From Streptomyces sp. NRRL WC-3605 (GTDB taxonomy: Bacteria > Actinomycetota > Actinomycetes > Streptomycetales > Streptomycetaceae), in assembly GCF_001509795.1 (NCBI RefSeq), contig NZ_LLZN01000091.1, positions 124,001 to 188,000 on the forward strand: a stretch of 64,000 nucleotides of DNA, in the 5' to 3' direction. Positions 8,854 through 16,776 of this stretch are shown here, in pieces. Under the pieces are notes generated by a model. The model searched no databases and was not told where the DNA came from. It saw only the letters and a list, made by a program, of their open reading frames with translations. The translations under genes and the position numbers were made by a program. Numbering within the stretch: position 1 is the first letter of the stretch; every line of letters starts with the position of its first letter.

Positions 8854-8873
8854 GTGTTCAGTCCCCACCAAAT

Positions 8874-9695
8874 CTAGAAGAAGCGCGGATCGTCGAAGAC
8901 CCCGGACGCGACGAGATAGACGTAGAAGTCGGCGAGCGCGACGCTCACCAGCGACGCCCAGGCGAGCTGCATGTGACGGGCGTTGAGCTTCCCGATCCAC
9001 TGCCACATGCGGTAGCGCACGGGATGCTTGGAGAAGTGCTTGAGCTTGCCGCCGACGATGTGCCGGCAGGAGTGGCAGGAGAGGGTGTACGCCCAGATCA
9101 GCGCGATGTTGGCGAGGAAGACGAGGGTGCCGAGGCCCATGTGGCCCCAGGCGTAGGTCTCGTCGCGGAAGGCGAGCACCGTGTCGTACGTCAGGATGCC
9201 GGCGACCAGCAGCGCCGCGTAGAAGAAGTACCGGTGGACGTTCTGCAGGATCAGCGGGAAGCGGGTCTCACCGGAGTACTTCGCGTGCGGTTCCGCGACC
9301 GCGCAGGCGGGGGGCGACATCCAGAACCCCCGGTAGTACGCCTTGCGGTAGTAGTAGCAGGTCAGCCGGAAGCCCAGCGGGAAGATCAGGATGATGATCG
9401 CCGGCGAGATCCCCCACCAGCTCCCGAAGAGCTCCCAGTTCGGCCCGCCGCGCATCGGCTCGCAGTTCTCCGCGAGGCAGGGCGAGTAGAAGGGGGACAC
9501 GTACGGCGCCGCGTAGTAGTCCGCGTTCGCGAAGGCCCGCCAGGTCGAGTACACGATGAACGCCAGCAGACCGGCCGCGGTGGCGGCGGGGGCCAGCCAC
9601 CAGCGGTCGGCCCGCAGGTGCGGGGCGTCGATCGCGGCGCGGGTACCGGTGCGTACGCCGCCGCTGTTCAGATGGGGTTCCGTACCAGTGGCCAA
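8874..9695 (-). CDS. Sdh1-type succinate dehydrogenase membrane anchor
   Basis: A 273-residue protein with about five membrane spans and a TTG start (GGAG 8-9 nt upstream). It is a single large anchor in place of separate SdhC and SdhD, and its length equals that of mycobacterial Rv0249c. Cys/His-rich stretches stand out: CLAENCEP in an extracytoplasmic loop and SCHSCRHIVGG near a membrane boundary, plus QNVHRYFFYA. A mycobacterial Sdh1 structure reported a membrane-embedded Rieske-type cluster in this subunit, and the CHSCRH segment is the natural candidate ligand set here (inference). It starts the operon with sdhA and sdhB, possibly after the small gene upstream. Confidence 0.85.
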   Translation of the reverse strand: MATGTEPHLNSGGVRTGTRAAIDAPHLRADRWWLAPAATAAGLLAFIVYSTWRAFANADYYAAPYVSPFYSPCLAENCEPMRGGPNWELFGSWWGISPAIIILIFPLGFRLTCYYYRKAYYRGFWMSPPACAVAEPHAKYSGETRFPLILQNVHRYFFYAALLVAGILTYDTVLAFRDETYAWGHMGLGTLVFLANIALIWAYTLSCHSCRHIVGGKLKHFSKHPVRYRMWQWIGKLNARHMQLAWASLVSVALADFYVYLVASGVFDDPRFF

Positions 9696-9726
9696 TGCAT
9701 GACTCCGGTCGGGTCAGGGGGTCGGA

Positions 9727-10017
9727 TCAGGGGGCGCGGCGGTCCCGGGCGCCGAGACCCTCGTCGTCCGTGTCGATCCACAGCGAGTCGTCGTACGGCG
9801 TGTCGGGGATGGTGACGAGCTCCGGCCTGCGCGGGGCCGCCGGGCTCGCCGCGGCCTCCCGCAGCAGCGCGACGCTCTCGCGCAGATGGTTGGCGTCGGT
9901 GCGCACGCGGCGCATCTCCAGCCCGGCCGTGCCGAGCTGCTTCTCCAGGCGGCCCACGGACCGCGCCAGGTCGTCCAGGCAGCGCTGGACGGCGATCAAG
10001 TCGTCGTGCACGGACAT
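9727..10017 (-). CDS. Small coiled-coil hypothetical protein upstream of sdh
   Basis: A 96-residue acidic protein I do not recognise by name. The first 60 residues (HDDLIAVQRCLDDLARSV onward) form an amphipathic heptad pattern typical of a coiled coil. A short proline-rich linker and an acidic tail with DDSLWIDTDDEG follow. There is no signal or membrane segment. It ends 31 bp before the TTG of the Sdh anchor gene and runs the same way, so co-transcription with the dehydrogenase is likely. ATG 10017 follows GAAGTGAGGTC, a reasonable RBS. Confidence 0.7.
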   Translation of the reverse strand: MSVHDDLIAVQRCLDDLARSVGRLEKQLGTAGLEMRRVRTDANHLRESVALLREAAASPAAPRRPELVTIPDTPYDDSLWIDTDDEGLGARDRRAP

Positions 10018-10369
10018 GACGTGACCTCACTTCCGTGGGCCCTGCGGCCCTGGGTGGCAACGTTCATGCGCCTGCGAGTGTTGCGCGTCACACCAGCCTC
10101 TGTGAAGTCGTGTGCAGCGATTGGCGGATTGCGCGCCGTCGGCGCGCGCTCGCACGCGCTCTGTGTGCGCCGGGGGATCGAAGGAGTGTGCGGGGCGCTG
10201 TGCTCCGCACGGGTGGCCTTGCGTGCCCCTGGCGCCGTGTCGTCTGCGCCTGGCGAACCCTTTCCTCTTCAGTGGGGTGCCGTAGATCTGATCAGCACCA
10301 AAATACCGCCAAACGTGATCAGAACGCACTAATTGTCACCGGCGGGAGCCGCTCCCCGGAGGTACGCAG
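10018..10369. promoter_or_regulatory. Divergent promoter region between sdh and the LpqW-like gene
   Basis: This 352-bp gap holds no gene. It must contain promoters for both directions but I can place none with confidence. Two TGATCA palindromes (10289-10294 and 10316-10321) are spaced 27 bp apart in a locally AT-richer stretch about 50-80 bp before the lipoprotein start, and could be a regulator site. A GGAGGT RBS precedes the ATG at 10370. Confidence 0.35.
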
Positions 10370-12562
10370 ATGTCCCACGACGGCGTCGGAACCAGGCCCG
10401 GCCGCGGCGCGGTCATGCGCGCTGCCGCCTTCCTCACCACGGGGGTGCTGGCGTTGCCGGTGCTCGCCGGCTGCAGCGACCCGGACCCGGCGGGCAAGCC
10501 GCTGGCCGGTCAGGACGTCGCCCCGGCCGCTCGGGCGCGGATCGCCGACGGCGGCACCCTGCGCTGGGCGGTCGACTCCGTGCCGGAGACGTTGAACACC
10601 TTCCAGTCGGACGCCGACGCCACCACCTCCCGGATCGCCCAGGCCACGCTGCCCTCGATGTACCGGCTCGACGAGAGCGGGCGCCCCGAGCGCAACGAGG
10701 CGTACCTGGAGTCCGCCGAGGTCGTGGAGACCGAGCCCAAGCAGGTCGTGCTCTACAAGCTGAACCAGCAGGCCGTCTGGAGCGACGGCCGGGAGATCGG
10801 CGCCGCCGACTTCGCCGCCCAGTGGCGTGCCCTGTCCGGCAAGGACAGCGCCTACTGGACCGCCCGCAACGCCGGCTACGACCGCATCCAGAAGATCGAG
10901 CGCGGCGACAACGACCTGGAGGTGCGGGTCACCTTCGCCCGCTCGTACGCGGACTGGCGGTCGCTGTTCTCGCCGCTGTATCCGAAGGAGGTCATGGGCA
11001 CGCCGGACTCCTTCAACGACGGGGCGCGGACCAGGCTCAAGGTCAGCGCCGGGCCGTTCACCGTCCGGAAGATCGACCGCAAGGGCGACGAGATCCGGCT
11101 CACCCGCAACCCCCGCTGGTGGGGCGAGCCCGCGAAGCTGAACGAGATCGTGCTGCGCGCCGTGCCCCGCGACGAGCGGGCCACCGAGCTGGCCGCCGGG
11201 CGCCTCGACCTCGCCGACGTCGACCCGGCCGCCGCCCGGCGTATCGCGATCGCCGCCCCGCGCCCCGAGAACCCCTCGGCCAGCCCCTCCGGCACCCCGC
11301 TGATGGGCCCCGACCTGAAGAAGCTGACGCCCGCGCAGCGCAAGGACAAGGAGCGTTTCCACGGCTTCGAGATCCGCAAGTCGCTCGAGCCCTCCTACAC
11401 CCAGCTCGCGCTCAACGGCGGCGGCGACGGACCGCTCGCCGACGAGCGGGTGCGCCGGGCCGTGGCCCGCGCCCTGGACCGGGAGAAGCTGGCCGAGACG
11501 GTCCTGCGGCCGCTCGGGCTGCCCGCCGAGCCGGTCGGCAGCCACCTCGCCCTGTCCGGACAGGCCGCCTACGCCGACAACAGCGGGGCCATCGGCGGCC
11601 AGGACACCGCGGAGGCGCAGGCGCTCCTCGCGGACGCCGGCTGGGTGCCGGGCGGACCGGTGAAGGAGAAGAAGAAGGGCGAGAAGGCCGCCGGCAGCGA
11701 GGCCGACAAGACCGGCGGGTCCGCGAAGAAGGAGAAGGACAAGGACAAGGACTCCGGGGAGAAGACGGAGAAGGCCAAGAAGGACGGCGAGAAGGACGGC
11801 GAGTCCAAGTCCGGCAAGAAATCCGACGACGACACCTACATCGTCGGCGAGGACGACAAGGGCGCCGACGAGCAGGACGGCCGCCCGCTCGCCCAGGACG
11901 GCAAGCAGTACGGCGGCATGCAGCTGTCCGGCGGTGCGCCCGGGGCGTACGCCCCGCAGGGCACGGCCGCTCCCGCGGGCGCCGCGACCCGCCAGCTCGC
12001 CAAGGACGGCAAGGCGCTGACGCTGCGCTTCGTCGTGCCGGACGGCGAGGGGTCGGGGACCCTGCGCACGGTGGCGGACCGGATCGGCCTCATGCTGAAG
12101 CGGGTCGGCATCCGCACCGAGGTCACCAAGGTCTCGGACGAGAGCTACTTCAAGGACCACATCGCGTCCGGCCAGTACGACCTCGCCCTCTACTCCTGGC
12201 CCGGCTCCGCCTTCCCCGCGACCGACGCCCGGCCGATCTACGCCAAGCCGGTCCCGGCCGCCGACGGCTCGCTGAACGTCGAGCAGAACTACACGAGGGT
12301 CGGCACCGACCAGGTGGACCAGCTCTTCGAGCAGGCGGTCAGCACGCTCGACGAGTCCGAGTCCCGGTCCCTGATCCGCAAGGCGGACTCCCGCATCTGG
12401 GCCGCGGCCGGCTCGATCCCCCTCTACCAGCGGCCCCAGCTGACGGCCGCGCGCACGGACCTCGCCAACGCGGGCGCCTTCGGGTTCACAGCCCCGGTCT
12501 TCGAGGACATGGGCTTCCTGAAGAAGGGCGCGAAGGGCCAGCCGGCCCCCTCCGCCTCGTAG
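10370..12562 (+). CDS. LpqW-like solute-binding-family lipoprotein (SBP_bac_5)
   Basis: A 730-residue lipoprotein. The lipobox is LAGC (Cys35), and an internal ATG at 10415 would give a more typical 20-residue signal. The body is a family-5 (oligopeptide-type) binding fold: GGTLRWAVDSVPETLNTF near the N-terminus and LYSWPGSAFPATDARPIY near the C-terminus. A Lys/Glu/Asp-rich insertion of about 75 residues (about 430-505) interrupts it. There is no permease or ATPase partner next door. Its neighbour is typA, as for M. tuberculosis LpqW (Rv1166, beside typA Rv1165), a lipoprotein controlling phosphatidylinositol mannoside/lipomannan synthesis rather than transport. It may act similarly, or feed one of the Opp systems. 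Confidence 0.75.
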   Translation: MSHDGVGTRPGRGAVMRAAAFLTTGVLALPVLAGCSDPDPAGKPLAGQDVAPAARARIADGGTLRWAVDSVPETLNTFQSDADATTSRIAQATLPSMYRLDESGRPERNEAYLESAEVVETEPKQVVLYKLNQQAVWSDGREIGAADFAAQWRALSGKDSAYWTARNAGYDRIQKIERGDNDLEVRVTFARSYADWRSLFSPLYPKEVMGTPDSFNDGARTRLKVSAGPFTVRKIDRKGDEIRLTRNPRWWGEPAKLNEIVLRAVPRDERATELAAGRLDLADVDPAAARRIAIAAPRPENPSASPSGTPLMGPDLKKLTPAQRKDKERFHGFEIRKSLEPSYTQLALNGGGDGPLADERVRRAVARALDREKLAETVLRPLGLPAEPVGSHLALSGQAAYADNSGAIGGQDTAEAQALLADAGWVPGGPVKEKKKGEKAAGSEADKTGGSAKKEKDKDKDSGEKTEKAKKDGEKDGESKSGKKSDDDTYIVGEDDKGADEQDGRPLAQDGKQYGGMQLSGGAPGAYAPQGTAAPAGAATRQLAKDGKALTLRFVVPDGEGSGTLRTVADRIGLMLKRVGIRTEVTKVSDESYFKDHIASGQYDLALYSWPGSAFPATDARPIYAKPVPAADGSLNVEQNYTRVGTDQVDQLFEQAVSTLDESESRSLIRKADSRIWAAAGSIPLYQRPQLTAARTDLANAGAFGFTAPVFEDMGFLKKGAKGQPAPSAS

Positions 12563-12586
12563 TCCCCTTCCTCGGGAGCCGCTCAC

Positions 12587-12623
12587 GGGCGCCGCACGGG
12601 CCGATCCGGCCCCAGCGGCGCCC
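12587..12623 (+). terminator. Terminator after the LpqW-like gene
   Basis: GGGCGCCGC (12587-12595) pairs with GCGGCGCCC (12615-12623). An inner GGGCC/GGCCC stem sits in the loop, giving a stable two-part hairpin 25 bp after the stop codon. It is followed by TTCGCGTTCC without a T run, as is common in Streptomyces. Confidence 0.7.
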
Positions 12624-12792
12624 TTCGCGTTCCCCAAAGCGGTGCTGACCTGCGCCGTCACATCCCGCCAAGCCCCGGTGGCCGCGGCCCCGTACGATGG
12701 GGTAAGGCCGTGGCATGTTCCGCCCGGCAGGGCCCGCGTAACACAGACGTACGCAGCAGGGCCGTCCTCACACTCCGGGAGTACGCCACAAC

Positions 12793-14709
12793 ATGGCTGT
12801 GACCGCAACACGTCACGACATCCGCAACGTCGCCATCGTCGCCCACGTCGACCACGGCAAGACCACCATCGTCGACGGCATGCTGAAGCAGGCCGGTGCC
12901 TTCGCCGCCCACCAGCTCGACTCGGTCGACGACCGCATGATGGACTCGAACGACCTGGAGCGTGAGAAGGGCATCACGATCCTCGCCAAGAACACGGCGG
13001 TGAAGTACCACCCCAAGGACGGCGGGGACCCGATCACGATCAACATCATCGACACCCCCGGCCACGCCGACTTCGGTGGCGAGGTCGAGCGCGGTCTGTC
13101 GATGGTCGACGGTGTGGTGCTGCTCGTCGACGCCTCCGAGGGCCCGCTCCCGCAGACCCGCTTCGTGCTGCGCAAGGCCCTCCACGCCCGGCTGCCGATC
13201 ATCCTCTGCATCAACAAGACCGACCGCCCGGACGCCCGGATCGACGAGGTCGTCAACGAGACCTACGACCTATTCCTTGACCTGGACGCGGACGAGGAGC
13301 AGATCGAGTTCCCGATCGTCTACGCCTGCGGCCGTGACGGCATCGCCTCGCTGACCAAGCCGGCCGACGGCACCGTCCCGGAGGACTCCACCAGCCTGGA
13401 GCCGTTCTTCTCGACGATCCTCCAGCACATCCCGGCCCCGACCTACGACGAGGAAGCCCCCCTCCAGGCGCACGTCACCAACCTGGACGCCGACAACTTC
13501 CTCGGCCGTATCGCGCTGCTGCGCGTCCACCAGGGCGAGCTGAAGAAGGGGCAGACCGTCGCGTGGATGAAGCGCGACGGCTCCGTCACCAACGTGCGCA
13601 TCTCCGAGCTGATGATGACCGAGGCGCTCACCCGCAAGCCGGCCGAGAAGGCGGGCCCGGGTGACATCTGCGCGGTCGCCGGTATCCCGGACATCATGAT
13701 CGGCGAGACGCTGGCCGACCCCGAGAACCCGGTGCCGCTGCCGCTCATCACGGTCGACGAGCCCGCGATCTCCATGGTCATCGGTACCAACACCTCGCCG
13801 CTGGTCGGCCGGGGCGGCACCGGCAAGGGCGCCGACGCCAAGGCGGCCGTCAAGGACCGCAAGGTCACCGCCCGCCAGGTCAAGGACCGCCTCGACCGCG
13901 AGCTGATCGGCAACGTCAGCCTCCGCGTCCTGGACACCGAGCGCCCCGACGCCTGGGAGGTGCAGGGCCGCGGCGAGCTGGCGCTGGCCATCCTGGTCGA
14001 GCAGATGCGCCGCGAGGGCTTCGAGCTGACCATCGGCAAGCCGCAGGTGGTCACCAAGGAGGTCGAAGGCAAGACCTACGAGCCGGTCGAGCGCATGACC
14101 ATCGACGTGCCCGAGGAGCACATGGGCGCCGTCACGCAGCTGATGGGCGTCCGCAAGGGCCGTATGGACAACATGTCCAACCACGGCTCCGGCTGGGTGC
14201 GCCTGGAGTTCGTCGTGCCCTCCCGCGGTCTCATCGGCTTCCGTACCGAGTTCCTGACCCAGACCCGCGGCACGGGTATCGCCCACTCGATCCACGAGGG
14301 CCACGAGCCCTGGTTCGGGACGCTGACGACCCGCAACAACGGCTCCCTGGTCGCCGACCGCGCCGGTGCCGTCACCGCGTTCGCGATGACGAACCTCCAG
14401 GAGCGCGGCGTGCTCTTCGTCGAGCCCGGCACCGAGGTGTACGAGGGCATGATCGTCGGCGAGAACTCCCGCGCCGACGACATGGACGTCAACATCACCA
14501 AGGAGAAGAAGCTCACCAACATGCGGTCGTCCACGGCCGACGTGGCCGAGTCGATCGTCCCGCCGCGCAAGCTGTCGCTGGAGCAGTCCCTGGAGTTCTG
14601 CCGCGACGACGAGTGCGTCGAGGTGACTCCGGAGGCCGTCCGCATCCGCAAGGTGAACCTGGACGCCCGCGAGCGCGCCCGCGCCGCGAGCCGCGCCAAG
14701 CACGGCTGA
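12793..14709 (+). CDS. typA: Ribosome-associated translational GTPase TypA/BipA
   Basis: A 638-residue translational GTPase of normal TypA length. The G motifs are HVDHGKTT (G1), DTPGHADF (G3) and NKTD (G4), with the switch sequence EREKGITI. The EF-G-like C-terminal domains contain GRGELALAILVEQMRREG and SRGLIGFRTEFLTQTRGTG, diagnostic for TypA/BipA. It binds the ribosome and helps assembly and translation under stress or cold. It is monocistronic, with a strong terminator immediately downstream. In S. coelicolor typA also lies just before bldK, which agrees with the genes that follow. Confidence 0.96.
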   Translation: MAVTATRHDIRNVAIVAHVDHGKTTIVDGMLKQAGAFAAHQLDSVDDRMMDSNDLEREKGITILAKNTAVKYHPKDGGDPITINIIDTPGHADFGGEVERGLSMVDGVVLLVDASEGPLPQTRFVLRKALHARLPIILCINKTDRPDARIDEVVNETYDLFLDLDADEEQIEFPIVYACGRDGIASLTKPADGTVPEDSTSLEPFFSTILQHIPAPTYDEEAPLQAHVTNLDADNFLGRIALLRVHQGELKKGQTVAWMKRDGSVTNVRISELMMTEALTRKPAEKAGPGDICAVAGIPDIMIGETLADPENPVPLPLITVDEPAISMVIGTNTSPLVGRGGTGKGADAKAAVKDRKVTARQVKDRLDRELIGNVSLRVLDTERPDAWEVQGRGELALAILVEQMRREGFELTIGKPQVVTKEVEGKTYEPVERMTIDVPEEHMGAVTQLMGVRKGRMDNMSNHGSGWVRLEFVVPSRGLIGFRTEFLTQTRGTGIAHSIHEGHEPWFGTLTTRNNGSLVADRAGAVTAFAMTNLQERGVLFVEPGTEVYEGMIVGENSRADDMDVNITKEKKLTNMRSSTADVAESIVPPRKLSLEQSLEFCRDDECVEVTPEAVRIRKVNLDARERARAASRAKHG

Positions 14710-14719
14710 CGCACGCTCT

Positions 14720-14761
14720 GACGGCACCGGACGGCCCCTGCCGGGGGTGTCCGGTGCCGTC
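14720..14761 (+). terminator. Terminator of typA
   Basis: A perfect 13-bp inverted repeat: GACGGCACCGGAC (14720-14732) and GTCCGGTGCCGTC (14749-14761). A CCCC/GGGG inner stem extends it. It starts 11 bp after the typA stop. Confidence 0.85.
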
Positions 14762-15325
14762 GTGCGTCCGGGGCCGGTGAGAGGCCTACGGGAACGGCAT
14801 AGGGAAAACCCTTGAATCCCTGGTGAGATGCCGGAGAACGGGACAGGTCGCACTATCCTGCCCGCAAGCGGCGGCGGTGCGACTGCCGGTAACCGCGGGT
14901 CCGGTGACGGACCGTGCGGGCCGTCCCGCCGGACTGTGGCGGAGGACACGACGCCCCGCGGGCACCCTCCCTTTTCGGCGGGTGAGCGGCAAGCGATTTT
15001 CGAGACGGCTGTCCGCTATTCGGACGCCTCGCTCCGATAGATGTGTAACAAGTCCGTTTCGTAGTGATCTCTCGCCAAACCCTTTGTCCGGATTTTGGAA
15101 GACCTGGCCCCTATCTGTGATCGAACCGAGACCTCGAGACTGTGGTTCGTCGCGTGGCCGATGGCAGATAGTTAGGCGCGTAGAGCTCGTCTGAACGGGT
15201 CACGCGCTGACTGCGCCGACTCTCGAGCGCGGGGGGCACCTGGCGGCTTTCGGGACCGGAATGGGACCGGAAGGTGTCGTGTGCCTCTCTTTGCGGTGAA
15301 CCAGCGGATTCATGAGGAGGAACCC

Positions 15326-15448
15326 ATGCGAGGTGCCACAAGCGCCATATGGGTCGCGTCGTCCCCGATGGCAGGTGTAGGCCCCGCGGGTGCGCTCAGT
15401 GCCGTCACGGTGGTTGCGTTCGCGACGCGGCGTCGCGAACTTCCTTGA
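15326..15448 (+). pseudogene. Short leader ORF resembling a decayed binding-protein signal peptide
   Basis: A 40-codon ORF, ATG 15326 to TGA 15448, preceded by GAGGAGGAA with ideal spacing. It begins MRGATSAIWVAS and ends ATRRRELP. The start resembles the N-terminus of the binding lipoprotein encoded at 28061 (MRAASYARWAAGAMAVALA), but the lipobox is missing and the frame stops. Either a remnant of a binding-protein gene or a translated leader peptide for bldK. Confidence 0.4.
15418..15440 (+). terminator. Perfect hairpin in the bldK leader (attenuator or terminator)
   Basis: GTTCGCGACG (15418-15427) and CGTCGCGAAC (15431-15440) form a perfect 10-bp stem with a 3-nt loop, followed by TTCCTT. 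It overlaps the last codons of the leader ORF and lies 181 bp before the first bldK gene, so its folding could depend on translation of that ORF. Confidence 0.55.
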
Positions 15449-15621
15449 CGACTCGTTCCGTTGGCCGGCCTCCAGCCGGTCGCGAGCCAGGGTTCCCCCA
15501 GGGGCGGCCGACGCCCCTCCGTCGTTGTTCCCCCTCGCGCGCTGCGGATACGTACGCCGTGCGAAGGCTGCCGGGCCAGTGTTCCTCCCCGGTGACCTCC
15601 AACCTGTGAAATGGACGAATC

Positions 15622-16653
15622 ATGACGAGTCCAATCGAGCTTGAGGGTGTTGACACCTCCTCCGCCTTGGACAAAGAGAGCGCGTCACCGAGCAAGGCCG
15701 AGGAGCCGAAGAAGCTCGCGGGGCGCAGCCCCAGCCAGTTGATGTGGGCGCGGTTCAAGCGCGACCGGACCGGCGTGGTGTCCGCTTTCGTCGTCCTGTT
15801 CTACTTCCTGATCGCCGCAGCCGCGCCGCTGATCTCGATGGTCTACGGCAAGGACCCGTACACCCTGTACGGCCAGGACAGGCCCGAGCTTCTGGACATG
15901 TTCACCATGCCCGCGAAGCCCGTCGGCGGTATCGACGGAGAGTTCTGGTTCGGCATCGAGCCGGGCCTCGGCCGTGACGTCCTCACGCAGCTGGTCTACG
16001 GCATCCGGACCTCGCTGGCCACCGCCCTCGCCGCGACGATCATCATGACGATCCTGGGTGTGCTGCTCGGACTCGTCGGCGGCTACTTCGGCGGCCGTAT
16101 CGACTACTGGCTCGGCCGGGTGACCGACTTCTTCATGGCGCTGCCGAGCCAGCTGTTCTTCGTCGCCGCGATGCCGGTCATCACCACGGTGTTCGTCGCC
16201 CCCGACGAGGAGACGCCCACCTATGTGCGGACCTGCGCGATCATCATCGTCCTGTCCTTCCTGGGCTGGATGAGCATGGCGCGCATCGTCCGCGGCGCCA
16301 CGCTGTCGCTGCGCGACCGCGAGTTCATCGAGGCCGCCCGGATCTCCGGTGCCTCGCCCTGGCGGATCATCCGCAAGGAGCTTCTGCCCAACATCGTGAC
16401 CCCCACGCTGGTGCAGGCCACCCTGACGCTGCCCAGCACGATCCTCAGCATCGCGTTCCTGTCCTTCGTGGGCGTCGGATACGTCGAACCCACCCCGGAC
16501 TGGGGTCGGATGTTCGCCATCGGCGCCAACATCGTCGAGCAGGACCCGTACTACATGCTCTTCCCCGGCATCGCCATGGTGATCTTCGTCGTGGCGTTCA
16601 ACCTCCTGGGCGACTCGGTACGGGACGCCTTCGACCCCAAGACGGGACGCTGA
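15622..16653 (+). CDS. bldKA: Oligopeptide ABC permease BldKA-like (OppC/DppC family)
   Basis: A 343-residue inner-membrane permease. A cytoplasmic tail with PSKAEEPKKLAGRSP is followed by one span, a large extracytoplasmic loop, then the ABC-permease core. The EAA loop is EAARISGASPWRIIRKELLP, and the C-terminus FNLLGDSVRDAFDPK is typical of OppC/DppC. BldK in S. coelicolor imports an extracellular oligopeptide signal needed for aerial growth. Gene order (permease, binding protein, permease, ATPase, ATPase), subunit sizes and position after typA match bldKABCDE there. ATG 15622 gives the usual tail. Confidence 0.85.
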   Translation: MTSPIELEGVDTSSALDKESASPSKAEEPKKLAGRSPSQLMWARFKRDRTGVVSAFVVLFYFLIAAAAPLISMVYGKDPYTLYGQDRPELLDMFTMPAKPVGGIDGEFWFGIEPGLGRDVLTQLVYGIRTSLATALAATIIMTILGVLLGLVGGYFGGRIDYWLGRVTDFFMALPSQLFFVAAMPVITTVFVAPDEETPTYVRTCAIIIVLSFLGWMSMARIVRGATLSLRDREFIEAARISGASPWRIIRKELLPNIVTPTLVQATLTLPSTILSIAFLSFVGVGYVEPTPDWGRMFAIGANIVEQDPYYMLFPGIAMVIFVVAFNLLGDSVRDAFDPKTGR

Positions 16654-16776
16654 CCCTCCCCGGGTTGTCTCCCACCCTCCCCCCACACCCCGCTCGGTCG
16701 GCCCCCGGCGCCGTACGGCACCGTCCCGGCCCAGTATCAGCAGTGCTCACTACTCACAGGCAGGTGGATCGTCTCC

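Larger units (their letters stand above)
14762..15621 (+). promoter_or_regulatory. Long leader/promoter region of the bldK operon
   Basis: 860 bp separate the typA terminator from the first bldK gene, unusually long for this window. No full-length gene is present. Visible elements are a small stem-loop GGTCCG-GTGA-CGGACC near 14898, the spaced inverted repeat CGAACC...GGTTCG around 15123-15149, a short ORF with a near-ideal RBS (15326-15448) and a perfect hairpin (15418-15440). I could not place a promoter with confidence. Confidence 0.5.
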
